NCBI RefSeq assembly: GCF_002927635.1
Contig: NZ_PRDS01000001.1
Span: 186,001-250,000, forward strand
Length of the DNA: 64,000 bases
Direction: 5' to 3'
Source of the DNA: Albidovulum inexpectatum
Lineage (GTDB): Bacteria > Pseudomonadota > Alphaproteobacteria > Rhodobacterales > Rhodobacteraceae
This document shows, in pieces, positions 26,730 to 35,686 of this stretch (position 1 is the stretch's first letter; every line of letters starts with the position of its first letter). The notes below the pieces were generated by a model. The model saw only the letters and a list, made by a program, of their open reading frames with translations. It had not been told where the DNA came from and ran no database searches. Position numbers and translations under genes: made by a program.

Positions 26730-27518
26730 ATGAACGTCCTGGATCTTGGAGACATCCACCTGCATTGGCGCGAAGACGGCGATCCGCACGGGGCGCCGGT
26801 CGTCTTTGCCAACTCGCTGGGTACCGATCTGCGCATGTGGGACCGGCTGATCCCGCATCTGCCGCGTGGACTGCGCCTGATACGGTACGACAAGCGCGGC
26901 CACGGCCTGTCGGCCTGTCCGCCCGCGCCCTATTCGATGGGGGCGCTGGTGCGCGATGCCGAACGGCTGCTGGATGCGCTGGAGATCCGCGACTGCGTCT
27001 TCGTTGGCCTGTCGGTCGGCGGCCTGATCGCACAGGGTCTGGCGGTCAAGCGTCTTGACCAGGTCCGCGCGATGGTGTTGTCGAACACCGCAGCCAAGAT
27101 CGGCACCGCACAGATGTGGGCCGACCGCGTTGCCGCGATCCGCCAAGGTGGACTTGAAGCGATCGCGGACGTGACGATGGAACGATGGTTCTCGCGCCGA
27201 TTCCGGGAAACGCCGGACGTCAAGCTGTATCGCGCCATGCTGACCCGCCAGCCTGCCGAGGGCTATTGCGGGGTTTGCGCCGCGATTTCGGGCACCGACT
27301 TCCTGACCCCGACCTCGGCTCTGACATTGCCCACGCTTGCGATCGCCGGGGCCGAGGATGGCGCGACGCCACCCGACATGGTGCGCGAAACCGCCGAACT
27401 GATCCGGGGGGCACGGTTCCACCTGATCCGGGGCGCAGGCCACCTGCCCTGCGTGGAAAAGCCCCAGGAATATGCCGCCGTACTGACGGAGTTCCTGACC
27501 GCGATCGGCCATGTCTGA
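26730..27518 (+). CDS. pcaD: 3-oxoadipate enol-lactonase-like hydrolase
   Basis: A 262-residue alpha/beta hydrolase. NSLGTDLRMWD, RYDKRGHGLS, the nucleophile elbow GLSVGG, GAEDGATPPD and GAGHLPCVEKP follow the PcaD pattern from start to end. PcaD opens beta-ketoadipate enol-lactone in protocatechuate and catechol degradation. The other pca genes are absent here, so the enzyme may act on a related lactone. It has an AAGGA ribosome site and overlaps the next gene by 8 bp. Confidence 0.78.
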   Translation: MNVLDLGDIHLHWREDGDPHGAPVVFANSLGTDLRMWDRLIPHLPRGLRLIRYDKRGHGLSACPPAPYSMGALVRDAERLLDALEIRDCVFVGLSVGGLIAQGLAVKRLDQVRAMVLSNTAAKIGTAQMWADRVAAIRQGGLEAIADVTMERWFSRRFRETPDVKLYRAMLTRQPAEGYCGVCAAISGTDFLTPTSALTLPTLAIAGAEDGATPPDMVRETAELIRGARFHLIRGAGHLPCVEKPQEYAAVLTEFLTAIGHV

Positions 27519-28230
27519 ACGTCGCCTGTTGCTGGTCCATGGTTCGTGCCATGGCGCCTGGTGCTGGGACCGGGCGATTCCGGAACTGGCAGCGCGCGGG
27601 CTGCAGGCGCGCGCGATCGACCTGCCCGCCCATGGCGCCGATCGCACACCCCCGGCGCAGGCCACACTGGATCTGTATGTCGAGTCGATCCTGAAGGCGA
27701 TCGACGCGCCCGTGACGCTGGTCGGGCATTCCGCGGCGGGCTATCCGGTCACGATTGCCGCGGAACGCGCACCGCATCTGATCGACCGGCTGGTCTATGT
27801 CTGTGCCTATGTGCCGCGCCCGGGCCTGTCGATGATCGACATGCGTCGGGCGGGTCCGCGCCAGCCGCTGGCGGGCATCGCCCGCGCCGCGCCGGATGGC
27901 GTGACCTACAGCTTTGACCCCACGCATGTGCCCGGACTGTTCTATCACGACTGCCCGCCCGAGGACGCAAGCCGCGCGTTGGAGCTGTTGTGTCCCGAGC
28001 CGATCGCCCCGCAGGCCACGCCCTGCCCACCGCTGGATCGCGTGGACCGGGTCCGAAGGCATTACATCCTGTGCGAGCAGGATCGTGTCATCCCGCCCGA
28101 ATACCAGGCCGACATGGCCGCCGCTTTCGGCTCGCAGGCAGTGACGTGGATGAACACGGGCCATTCGCCCTTTTTTGCCGATCCGCGGGGACTGGCCGAA
28201 CAGCTTGCCCAGATCACGGCCGCATTATGA
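27511..28230 (+). CDS. alpha/beta hydrolase of the esterase/hydroxynitrile lyase-like family
   Basis: A 239-residue protein beginning LLLVHGSCHGAWCW, an opening shared by plant methyl-esterase and hydroxynitrile lyase-like hydrolases and their bacterial relatives. The nucleophile is in VGHSAAG, the acid probably in CEQDRVIP, and the His in NTGHSPFF. It overlaps pcaD upstream and the MFS gene downstream (ATGA). It probably cleaves a small ester in the same catabolic route. Confidence 0.8.
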   Translation: MSERRLLLVHGSCHGAWCWDRAIPELAARGLQARAIDLPAHGADRTPPAQATLDLYVESILKAIDAPVTLVGHSAAGYPVTIAAERAPHLIDRLVYVCAYVPRPGLSMIDMRRAGPRQPLAGIARAAPDGVTYSFDPTHVPGLFYHDCPPEDASRALELLCPEPIAPQATPCPPLDRVDRVRRHYILCEQDRVIPPEYQADMAAAFGSQAVTWMNTGHSPFFADPRGLAEQLAQITAAL

Positions 28231-29468
28231 GCGTCTCTGGCCCATCGACAGCATCACAGGCCCCCGCGCGGGTCTTCGTCCTGTTGACGGCCATGATCGA
28301 CTCGATCGGAATCGGCATCATCTTTCCGGTCATGCCCGACCTGATCGCCGAGGTGACGGGCGGACCGCTGTCCGAGGCCGCGCTCTGGGGCGGTCTGCTG
28401 GCGACATCCTTTGCCGTGATGCAGTTCCTGTTCGGCCCTGTCGTCGGCAATCTCTCGGACCGGTTCGGCCGCCGCCCCGTCATGTTGTCGGCGCTGGCCG
28501 TCATGACGCTGGATTACGTCATCATGGCGCTTGCGGGAACGGTCTGGCTGTTGCTGTTGGGCCGCGTCGTGGCGGGCATGACGGCGGCCACCTATTCGAC
28601 AGCGACGGCCTACATGGCCGACATCTCCTCGCGCGCGGATCGGGCGCGGAATTTCGGCCTGATCGGCGCCGCATTCGGGATCGGCTTCATCGCGGGGCCT
28701 TTTCTTGGCAGCCTTCTTTCAACCTTTGGCACCCGCGCGCCCTTCTGGGGGGCCGCGGCCATTGCCGGCGCGAATCTTTTGTTTGGGCTGATCGTGCTGC
28801 CAGAGTCGCTGTCGGCCGCGAAGCGGCGGGCATTGTCGTGGGCGCGGGCGAATCCGCTGGGCGCCTTCCGGGCGATCGGTCGATTGCCCGGACTGGGGCG
28901 GCTTCTGATCGTCTTTCTGATCTACAACATCGCGTTGCATGTCTATGAATCCGTCTGGGCCTTTTATGGCAAGGCGCAATTCGGGTGGGAGCCCTTCACG
29001 ATCGGCCTGTCGCTGGCCTGCTATGGCGTATTCTTCACGCTTGTACAGGCGTTTGGGATCGGCCCCCTGATACGCCTCACGGGCGACCGCCTGGCGGCCC
29101 TGATCGGGCTGGCGATCGAAGCGCTGGCCTGCATGGCCTTCTTCATCATCACCTCGGGGGCCGTCGCCATCGCGATGACCGCCTTCGCGGCTCTTGGCTC
29201 GGTCGCCGGCCCGGCCATGCAGGGAATGATGTCGAATGCCACTCCCGACGACCAGCAGGGAGAGCTGCAGGGCGTTCTGGCCTCTCTCACCGCGATCGGA
29301 ATGATCGTATCGCCCGCGATGATGACGGGAACCTTCGCGGCCTTCACGGCCCCGGGCGCGTCATTTCATGCGCCCGGCGCGCCCTTTGGCCTTGCGGCGC
29401 TTCTGCTTGTCGCCTGTGTGACAGTCCTTGTCGCAGGGTCGCGCGCCAACCCACCGCGCGCCTCCTAG
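28227..29468 (+). CDS. MFS transporter, TetA/DHA1-like
   Basis: A 413-residue protein with about 12 hydrophobic segments. The MFS loop 2-3 motif is GNLSDRFGRRPVM, and TM1 has DSIGIGIIFPVMPDL as in TetA-type drug:H+ antiporters. It overlaps the upstream hydrolase as ATGA, so it is co-expressed with catabolic enzymes. It may export a toxic substrate or product rather than a drug. No TetR-type repressor gene adjoins it. Confidence 0.87.
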   Translation: MSVSGPSTASQAPARVFVLLTAMIDSIGIGIIFPVMPDLIAEVTGGPLSEAALWGGLLATSFAVMQFLFGPVVGNLSDRFGRRPVMLSALAVMTLDYVIMALAGTVWLLLLGRVVAGMTAATYSTATAYMADISSRADRARNFGLIGAAFGIGFIAGPFLGSLLSTFGTRAPFWGAAAIAGANLLFGLIVLPESLSAAKRRALSWARANPLGAFRAIGRLPGLGRLLIVFLIYNIALHVYESVWAFYGKAQFGWEPFTIGLSLACYGVFFTLVQAFGIGPLIRLTGDRLAALIGLAIEALACMAFFIITSGAVAIAMTAFAALGSVAGPAMQGMMSNATPDDQQGELQGVLASLTAIGMIVSPAMMTGTFAAFTAPGASFHAPGAPFGLAALLLVACVTVLVAGSRANPPRAS

Positions 29469-29491
29469 CCTGAGCCCGAAAGGAGATGCCA

Positions 29492-30577
29492 ATGCCCCGG
29501 ATCAAGGCCGCAATCTGCCCCGCAGCCGGCAAGGCGCTGGAAGTCGATACCGTCGAACTGCGCGCGCCCCTGCCCGGAGAAGTCGAGGTCACCATCGAGG
29601 CCTGCGCGATCTGCCATTCCGACATCTCCTATATCGACGGTGCCTGGGGTGGCGATTTTCCCGCCGTGTTCGGGCACGAGGCGGCAGGCCGGATTTCCGC
29701 CGCGCCCGCCGGGGCATCCCTGCCTCTGGGCGCGCGCGTTCTGGTGACATTGATCCGATCTTGCGGTCGATGCGCCCAATGCGCGGCGGGCCATCCGACG
29801 CGATGTGCAGCGCCGCCCACGGTTCCCCCCGTCCTGTCGCGCGACGGACAGGTGATCGGACAAGGCATGAACTGCGCGGCATTCGCCGAGCGCGTGGTCG
29901 TGCACGAAAGCCAGGTCGTGCCCCTGCCCGAGGGCATTGACCCGGCCAGCGGTTCACTTCTGTCCTGCGGCGTCATCACCGGGCTGGGCGCGGCCATCAA
30001 CACGGCGCGGGTCCGGCCCGGCGAAGTCGTCGTGGTGATCGGAGCCGGCGGCGTCGGCCTGAACGCGATCCAGGGCGCGCGACTGGCCGGCGCGGCGCGC
30101 GTCATCGCCGTGGACCTGAGCCCCGAAAAGCTTGAGATCGCCCGCGAATTCGGCGCGACCGACGGTGTTCTGGCCACCGCGCCGAAGCCTTGGACCGCAC
30201 TTCGCGCGCTGGTCGGACGGGGGGCCGACGCTGTCCTCGTAGCCGTCGGCGCGATACCGGCCTATGAAACCGCCGGACGCTATCTTGCGCCCGGTGGACG
30301 CATCGTTGCCGTCGGCATGCCACCATCCGGCGCGCATGCCTCGTATGAACCCGTGATATTCGCGGCGACTGGCCAGGGCATCATGGGCTCTTTCATGGGC
30401 GACGTCGTGCTGGCACGCGACATCCCGTGGATCACCGATCTGGTCCGGCAGGGGCGCATCGCGCTGGATCGGCTGATCTCGGGGCGCTGGCGGCTTGACC
30501 AGATCAACGAGGCGATCGCCGACACGCGGTCGGGCGGTGCGCGTCGCAACGTGATCCTGTTCGAAGACAGAAACTGA
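29492..30577 (+). CDS. zinc-dependent alcohol dehydrogenase
   Basis: A 361-residue medium-chain dehydrogenase. Catalytic zinc ligands are Cys in CHSDISY and His in FGHEAAG. The four structural-zinc cysteines are in CGRCAQCAAGHPTRC. The Rossmann motif is VVVIGAGGVGLNA, with an acidic residue after the next strand (AVDLS) favouring NAD. The ATG at 29492 lies 7 nt after AAGGAG; an in-frame ATG two codons earlier is too close to that site. It follows the MFS gene closely and is probably in the same transcript. The substrate is a primary or secondary alcohol or an aldehyde; class III features are partial. Confidence 0.86.
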   Translation: MPRIKAAICPAAGKALEVDTVELRAPLPGEVEVTIEACAICHSDISYIDGAWGGDFPAVFGHEAAGRISAAPAGASLPLGARVLVTLIRSCGRCAQCAAGHPTRCAAPPTVPPVLSRDGQVIGQGMNCAAFAERVVVHESQVVPLPEGIDPASGSLLSCGVITGLGAAINTARVRPGEVVVVIGAGGVGLNAIQGARLAGAARVIAVDLSPEKLEIAREFGATDGVLATAPKPWTALRALVGRGADAVLVAVGAIPAYETAGRYLAPGGRIVAVGMPPSGAHASYEPVIFAATGQGIMGSFMGDVVLARDIPWITDLVRQGRIALDRLISGRWRLDQINEAIADTRSGGARRNVILFEDRN

Positions 30578-30598
30578 CCCAAGCCAACGGAGACGAAC

Positions 30599-31843
30599 AT
30601 GCGGCTGAAGGATCTGGAGATTTTCGTCGTCGCGCCACCGCCCCCCGGCTGGGGCGGGCGATACTGGATCTTCGTCAAGCTGACGACCGACGACGGGATC
30701 TCGGGATATGGCGAGTGCTATGCGTCTTCGGTCGGGCCAGACGCGATGCGGGCCGTGATCGAGGACGTCTTTGCCCGCCACATGCTGGGCGAATCGCCCG
30801 AAAATGTCGAACTGATGTTCCGGCGGGCCTATTCGTCCGGTTTCACCCAGCGGCCCGACCTGACGGTGATGGGCGCCTTTTCGGGGCTCGAGATGGCCTG
30901 CTGGGACATTGTCGGCAAGGCGCGCAATCGTCCCGTTCACGCGCTGCTTGGCGGCAAGATCAACGAAAGACTGCGCAGCTATACCTATCTGTATCCCGAG
31001 CGCGGAAAGGAAACCGGCCAGTTCTGGGTCGATCCGGACCTGACGGCCGAAGCCGCAGCGCGGTTCGTCGGCATGGGGTTCACCGCAGTCAAGTTCGATC
31101 CCGCGGGGCCCTACACGATCCGCGGCGGGCATGACCCTTCGGCCAGCGACATCTCGCGTTCGGTCGCCTTCTGCCGCGCGATCCGCGAGGCCGTGGGCGA
31201 CCGCGCCGACCTGTTGTTCGGCACGCACGGCCAGTTCAACGTCGCTGGCGCGATCCGGCTTGGCCAGGCGATCGAACCCTTTGGGCCGCTATGGTACGAA
31301 GAGCCCATTCCGCCCGACAACCTGCTGGATCTTGCGGCGGTGCAGAATGGCGTCCGGATACCGGTTGCAACGGGTGAACGTCTGTGCACCAAGGCCGAAT
31401 TCGCCACGGTCCTGCGAACGGGCGGGGCGCGCATCCTGCAACCTGCGCTTGGCCGTGCCGGCGGCATTTGGGAAACAAGGAAGATCGCCGCACTGGCCGA
31501 ATGCTTTACCGCGCAGATCGCGCCGCATCTCTATGCCGGGCCGGTTGAATGGGCGGCGAATATCCAGCTGGGTGCCTCGATACCGAACCTGCTGATGGTC
31601 GAGACGATCGAGACCGGCGGCGAGTTTCACCTGCGGCTGATCCGCAATTCGATTCACTGGGAAGATGGCCATGTCATCGTGCCCGACGCGCCCGGCCTTG
31701 GGATCGACTTCGACGAGGACCTGGCCCGGGCCCATCCCTATACCGGAAACCGGCTGCATCTGGAAATGCAGGAAGCGCCCTGCGACTATTCCCGCCCCAA
31801 CTGGTTCGAAGGCGGCGCGCCGGTGACGGAACGACCGGAATGA
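30599..31843 (+). CDS. enolase-superfamily enzyme (mandelate racemase/muconate lactonizing family)
   Basis: A 414-residue protein with the two-domain enolase-superfamily layout. The N-terminal capping domain is followed by a barrel with VKFDPAGPYT near the general-base position and the metal-ligand regions YEEPIPP and ATGERL. APHLYAGPVEWAANI holds the likely His base. The first metal-ligand segment reads GTHGQF where sugar-acid dehydratases commonly have DFHGR, so the usual Asp is Gly. The nearest types are D-galactonate/galactarate dehydratase-like proteins. It has a GGAG site and follows the alcohol dehydrogenase by 21 bp. It ends the catabolic run. Confidence 0.8.
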   Translation: MRLKDLEIFVVAPPPPGWGGRYWIFVKLTTDDGISGYGECYASSVGPDAMRAVIEDVFARHMLGESPENVELMFRRAYSSGFTQRPDLTVMGAFSGLEMACWDIVGKARNRPVHALLGGKINERLRSYTYLYPERGKETGQFWVDPDLTAEAAARFVGMGFTAVKFDPAGPYTIRGGHDPSASDISRSVAFCRAIREAVGDRADLLFGTHGQFNVAGAIRLGQAIEPFGPLWYEEPIPPDNLLDLAAVQNGVRIPVATGERLCTKAEFATVLRTGGARILQPALGRAGGIWETRKIAALAECFTAQIAPHLYAGPVEWAANIQLGASIPNLLMVETIETGGEFHLRLIRNSIHWEDGHVIVPDAPGLGIDFDEDLARAHPYTGNRLHLEMQEAPCDYSRPNWFEGGAPVTERPE

Positions 31844-31854
31844 CGCGCGGAGAA

Positions 31855-31931
31855 TGGCGATCCCGGAAGGACTCGAACCCTCAACCTGCTGATTAGAAGT
31901 CAGCTGCTCTATCCAGTTGAGCTACGGGACC
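31855..31931 (-). tRNA. tRNA-Arg (anticodon UCU), CCA encoded
   Basis: All stems fold. The acceptor is GGTCCCG with CGGGATC, the D arm GCTC/GAGC, the anticodon stem GCTGA/TCAGC around loop CTTCTAA (anticodon TCT), and the T arm GAGGG/CCTTC around TTCGAGT. The discriminator G is followed by an encoded CCA (31857-31855). It reads AGA codons, which are rare in such GC-rich genomes. It lies convergent to and 11 bp from the enolase-superfamily gene. Confidence 0.95.
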
Positions 31932-31941
31932 GCTGGCTTCC

Positions 31942-31970
31942 CTTTATCCGCAGCGGGCAGGGCCGTGCAA
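31942..31970 (-). promoter_or_regulatory. candidate promoter of tRNA-Arg
   Basis: On the minus strand TTGCAC (31970-31965) and ATAAAG (31947-31942) are 17 bp apart. Initiation would fall a few bases before the tRNA 5' end at 31931. Confidence 0.45.
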
Positions 31971-31978
31971 GGCGGATG

Positions 31979-32458
31979 TCACCGCCCGCCCGGGGCGTGC
32001 AGCGCCATGGTCAGGAAAACCGAATTCGGATCCGGCCGATACGGAGCAAAGGCAGGGCATTCGACGAAACCGGCCCCTTCGTACAGCGCCCGGGCCGCCG
32101 CAAAGCCCGGCTGGGCGCCGGTTTCGAGGCTCAGGCGCCGAAAGCCTTTCCGACGTGCATGCCCGATCAGGTGATCCAGCATCAGGCGCGCAAGACCCTG
32201 GCCGCGATATTCACGCAGGACATGCATCGACTTGATCTCGGCATGGTCGCCCGACAGGGTCTTGACCGCGCCCATGGCAACCGGCCTGTCCGCGACCCGC
32301 ATTACGAAGAAGTCGATGCCGGAAGCCGCGAGTTCGTCGGCGCCCAGCATGTGGTTGCTTTCGGGGGGCGTGTCGGCATGCATCTCCTCGGCATGCCGCG
32401 TCATCAGCAGGCACAGATCGGATGCGCGCGGATCGTCACGCCTGATTTCCGGCGCCAT
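31979..32458 (-). CDS. GNAT-family N-acetyltransferase
   Basis: A 159-residue acyltransferase. The acetyl-CoA pyrophosphate motif is REYRGQGLARLML (Q/RxxGxG/A form), preceded by AEIKSMHVL and followed by GFRRLSLETG and ALYEGAGF, the standard motif A and B sequence. The start MAPEIRRDD at 32458 fits the family length; upstream codons overlap the intergenic region. It lies between the NDUFS4-like gene and tRNA-Arg on the same strand. The substrate is unknown; relatives act on small amines or protein N-termini. Confidence 0.85.
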   Translation of the reverse strand: MAPEIRRDDPRASDLCLLMTRHAEEMHADTPPESNHMLGADELAASGIDFFVMRVADRPVAMGAVKTLSGDHAEIKSMHVLREYRGQGLARLMLDHLIGHARRKGFRRLSLETGAQPGFAAARALYEGAGFVECPAFAPYRPDPNSVFLTMALHAPGGR

Positions 32459-32483
32459 GAGGCCCGGCTTCGCGCTCACAGGT

Positions 32484-32795
32484 CTAGTGCGTCCAGGGAA
32501 TGCGGCGGTTGGTGGCGAAGTTCTCGCCATAGCCGCGCGGCCGCAGGTTGGGCTGCCGCTTGTGCGGCTGCACCACGACATAATCGATGCCGTGGGTGCG
32601 GGCATAGGTCTCGGCCGCCTCGCGCGAATCGAAGCGCAGCCGTACCTGGGTCTGGGTTTCGCCGCTCATGGTCCAGCCCATCAAGGGGTCCACGGCCCGC
32701 GGTTTGGCCGGCATGAATTCGAGAATCCAGTACTTCGACTTGGCCGTACCCGACTGCATTGCATTGCGGGCGGGCTGATAGATGCGTGCGCGCAT
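32484..32795 (-). CDS. NDUFS4-like accessory subunit of respiratory complex I
   Basis: A 103-residue protein of the ETC complex I 18-kDa subunit family. [27 protein letters not shown] and DPLMGWT followed by the C-terminal [10 protein letters not shown] are family hallmarks. In Paracoccus and other alphaproteobacteria homologues of mitochondrial NDUFS4 are stable complex I subunits, which supports both function and taxonomic placement. The gene stands away from any nuo operon. It is divergent from uvrB across a 346-bp gap. Confidence 0.85.
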   Translation of the reverse strand: MRARIYQPARNAMQSGTAKSKYWILEFMPAKPRAVDPLMGWTMSGETQTQVRLRFDSREAAETYARTHGIDYVVVQPHKRQPNLRPRGYGENFATNRRIPWTH

Positions 32796-33141
32796 GGGTC
32801 ACACTCCGTCTGGTTCGGGGCCCGTTATCGTGAAACGGGGCCGGACGCGCAAGACCAAAGAGTAGAGGGCAAAGTCGCAAGCAGTCTGGCATCCGGTCGC
32901 CGCTCTGGAAAAATTCGAGCGCAAGGTGGGTGGTGGTGGGTGGGTGGTGCCTTTGACCGGATGCCAGCCCTGCTTGCACTTGTCACGTTACAGCAGATCA
33001 ACGCACGGTTCAACCATAAGTTGATGAATGATCGGAAAACATGTGTGGCTTCGCCCTTGCCCCGATATCGGCCCGAGCCCATGATTGCCCGCCTTGAACC
33101 CGCGCCCGAAGCCATCATCTTGTGGGACGAAGGAGTCGTCC
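32796..33141. other. 346-bp intergenic region between NDUFS4-like gene and uvrB
   Basis: No credible gene. It contains the long inverted repeat described separately (32877-32977), a G-rich tract, and a half-conserved LexA-like sequence GTTC-N7-GTTA at 32813-32827. It should hold the divergent promoters of both neighbours, but I see no convincing -35/-10 pair. Confidence 0.6.
32877..32977. repeat. long inverted repeat (about 21 bp arms) with G-rich loop
   Basis: Left arm 32877-32898 and right arm 32955-32977 are complementary over GCAAGCAG plus CTGGCATCCGGTC, broken only by T versus GG in the middle. The 56-nt loop has a small inner hairpin (CGCTC 32900-32904 with GAGCG 32917-32921) and the tract GGTGGGTGGTGGTGGG, continuing to 32947. 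The whole could form a stable RNA or cruciform. No protein frame explains it. It may be a non-autonomous repeat element, a structured leader or a small RNA. Confidence 0.7.
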
Positions 33142-35322
33142 ATGCCGCACAACAATACCAATCTGCCCACCCGTCGCCCCGAGGTTCTGACGCGGCCCAA
33201 GCTGGAGGGCGGAAAGCGATTCGTCCTGCAGACCGAATTCAAGCCCGCCGGCGACCAGCCGCAGGCGATCGAGGAACTGGCCGAAGGGATCCTTTCCGGC
33301 GAACGCAACCAGGTCCTGCTGGGCGCCACCGGGACGGGCAAGACCTTTACCATGGCCAAGGTAATCGAGGCCACCCAGCGGCCTGCCATCATCCTTGCCC
33401 CCAACAAGACGCTGGCGGCGCAGCTCTATGGCGAGTTCAAGGGATTCTTCCCCGACAACGCGGTAGAGTATTTCGTCAGCTATTACGACTATTACCAGCC
33501 CGAGGCCTATGTGCCGCGTTCGGACACCTATATCGAGAAGGAAAGCCAGATCAACGAACAGATCGACCGGATGCGCCACTCGGCGACCCGGGCGCTGCTG
33601 GAGCGCGATGACGTCATCATCGTCGCATCTGTCTCGTGCATCTACGGCATCGGCTCGGTCGAGACCTATTCGGCGATGACCCAGGATCTGGAGGTCGGCC
33701 AGCTGATCGACCTGCGCCGCTTCCTGTCGGATCTCGTGGCCCAGCAATACCGGCGCGCCGATGCCGGCTTTCAGCGCGGTTGTTTCCGCGTCAAGGGCGA
33801 CACGGTCGATCTGTGGCCCGCGCACCTCGAAGATCGCGCCTGGCGCTTCAGCTTCTTTGGCGAAGAACTGGAATCGATCACCGAGTTCGACCCGCTGACC
33901 GGGCATCGCACCGATACGTTCCGCAAGATCCGCATCTATGCCAACAGCCACTACGTGACACCGCGCCCCACGTTGCAGCAGGCGATCAAGGGCATCCGCG
34001 CGGAACTCGCCCAGCGCCTGAAACAGCTGACCGACGAGGGCAAGCTGCTGGAGGCACAGCGCCTGGAGCAGCGCACGAATTTCGACCTGGAGATGCTGGA
34101 GGCCACCGGCACCTGCAACGGGATCGAGAACTACTCGCGCTACCTGACCGGCCGCGCCCCGGGCGAGCCGCCGCCCACCCTGTTCGAATTCATCCCCGAC
34201 AACGCAATCGTCTTTGCCGATGAAAGCCATGTGACCATCCCCCAGATCGGCGGCATGTATCGCGGGGACTACCGGCGCAAGTTCACCCTGGCCGAGCATG
34301 GTTTCCGCCTGCCCAGCTGCATGGACAACCGGCCGCTGAAATTCGAGGAATGGGATGCAATGCGCCCGCAATCGATATTCGTCTCGGCCACGCCGGGCAA
34401 GTGGGAGCTGGAGCAGACCGGTGGCGTCTTCGTCGAGCAGGTGATCCGCCCCACCGGCCTGCTGGATCCCGAAATCGAGGTCCGGCCGGTCGAGACCCAG
34501 GTGGACGATCTTCTGGACGAGATCCGCAAGGTCTCGGCCAAGGGGTACCGGACGCTGGTCACGACGCTGACCAAACGCATGGCCGAGGACCTGACCGAAT
34601 ACCTGCACGAGCAGGGCATCAAGGTCCGCTACATGCATTCCGACATCGACACGATCGAACGCATCGAGATCCTGCGCGACCTGCGGCTGGGCGCCTTTGA
34701 CGTGCTGATCGGCATCAACCTGCTGCGCGAGGGTCTGGATATTCCCGAATGCGGTCTGGTGGCAATCCTTGACGCCGACAAGGAGGGCTTCCTGCGGTCC
34801 GAAACCTCGCTGATCCAGACGGTCGGGCGCGCGGCGCGCAACGCCGAGGGCCGCGTCATCATGTATGCGGACCGCATCACCGGCAGCATGGAACGCGCCA
34901 TTGCCGAGACGAACCGCCGACGCGAAAAGCAGATCGCCTACAACAAGGCGCATGGCATCACGCCCGCGACGGTGAAGAAGAATGTCGAAGACATCCTGGC
35001 CGGCCTTTACCAGGGCGACGTTGACATGGCGCGCGTGACGGCCAAGGTCGAAAAGCCGCTGGTCGGCGCGAATCTCGCCGCCCATTTCGAAGCCCTGCGC
35101 ACGCAGATGCGCAAGGCCGCCGAGAACCTCGAATTCGAGGAAGCCGCCCGGCTGCGTGACGAGATCAAACGGCTGGAAGCGGTGGAACTGGCCGTCGCCG
35201 ACGACCCTCTGGCCCGGCAATCCGTGGTGGAAGAAGCCGTCGAGGAATCCGTGAAGGTCCGCGGCCGCTCAACCGCCGGACGCCCGGGGCAACGGGGCGG
35301 GAAGAAGCGACGGGGAAGATGA
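33142..35322 (+). CDS. uvrB: excinuclease ABC subunit B
   Basis: A 726-residue damage-verification helicase of nucleotide excision repair, working with UvrA and UvrC. Walker A GATGTGKT is at about 61-68, the beta-hairpin region [12 protein letters not shown] near 115, and DESH is the helicase motif [11 protein letters not shown] is motif VI, and a UVR domain ends the protein, followed by a basic Gly/Arg tail. ATG 33142 has AAGGAG upstream and the residues after it are family-typical. SOS control is expected in many species, but no perfect LexA box is present upstream here. Confidence 0.95.
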   Translation: MPHNNTNLPTRRPEVLTRPKLEGGKRFVLQTEFKPAGDQPQAIEELAEGILSGERNQVLLGATGTGKTFTMAKVIEATQRPAIILAPNKTLAAQLYGEFKGFFPDNAVEYFVSYYDYYQPEAYVPRSDTYIEKESQINEQIDRMRHSATRALLERDDVIIVASVSCIYGIGSVETYSAMTQDLEVGQLIDLRRFLSDLVAQQYRRADAGFQRGCFRVKGDTVDLWPAHLEDRAWRFSFFGEELESITEFDPLTGHRTDTFRKIRIYANSHYVTPRPTLQQAIKGIRAELAQRLKQLTDEGKLLEAQRLEQRTNFDLEMLEATGTCNGIENYSRYLTGRAPGEPPPTLFEFIPDNAIVFADESHVTIPQIGGMYRGDYRRKFTLAEHGFRLPSCMDNRPLKFEEWDAMRPQSIFVSATPGKWELEQTGGVFVEQVIRPTGLLDPEIEVRPVETQVDDLLDEIRKVSAKGYRTLVTTLTKRMAEDLTEYLHEQGIKVRYMHSDIDTIERIEILRDLRLGAFDVLIGINLLREGLDIPECGLVAILDADKEGFLRSETSLIQTVGRAARNAEGRVIMYADRITGSMERAIAETNRRREKQIAYNKAHGITPATVKKNVEDILAGLYQGDVDMARVTAKVEKPLVGANLAAHFEALRTQMRKAAENLEFEEAARLRDEIKRLEAVELAVADDPLARQSVVEEAVEESVKVRGRSTAGRPGQRGGKKRRGR

Positions 35323-35338
35323 TGGAGCAAGGTTCACC

Positions 35339-35551
35339 ATGTCCCGCATCCTGATCCTGATCGGAATCCTGTTCATCCTGGCAGGGCTGCTGTGGCCGCT
35401 GATCGGCCGGATCGGGCTTGGCCGGCTGCCCGGCGACATCGTGATCGAGCGGGAGAACTTCACGCTCTACATCCCTGTGACCTCGGCGATCCTCGTTTCG
35501 GTCGTCCTGTCGTTGGTCGCGGCGATCCTGCGGGCCTTTCTTGGGCGCTAG
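35339..35551 (+). CDS. DUF2905 family small membrane protein
   Basis: A 70-residue protein with two hydrophobic segments (about 4-24 and 48-67) separated by GLGRLPGDIVIERENFTLYIP, the conserved core of DUF2905. The function is unknown. It starts 16 bp after the uvrB stop and is probably in the same transcript. Confidence 0.85.
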   Translation: MSRILILIGILFILAGLLWPLIGRIGLGRLPGDIVIERENFTLYIPVTSAILVSVVLSLVAAILRAFLGR

Positions 35552-35598
35552 GGGGTCTTGACACGCGAACGGACAATCCCAAATCGATATCGGGTTGA

Positions 35599-35643
35599 CG
35601 CCCGGACTGCCGGGCGATGACCCGGCCCGTCCGGGCCTTCTTG
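35599..35643 (+). terminator. tandem hairpins, probable terminator after uvrB-DUF2905
   Basis: CGCCCGG-ACTG-CCGGGCG (35599-35616) is a perfect 7-bp stem. GGCCC-GTCC-GGGCC (35624-35637) follows, then TTCTTG. The second hairpin with its short T-rich tail looks like a weak intrinsic terminator. Both could also sit in the leader of the downstream SPW-repeat gene. Confidence 0.45.
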
Positions 35644-35686
35644 AAGGATGTTTGTCAGGCAGACCGTTCGAAAGGAGGGGTGTGCG

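Noticed and set aside
32813-32827. GTTC-N7-GTTA as a LexA box for uvrB
   Set aside because: One of the eight conserved bases is wrong and the site is over 300 bp from uvrB and within 20 bp of the opposite gene; too weak to annotate, unlike the perfect site at imuB.
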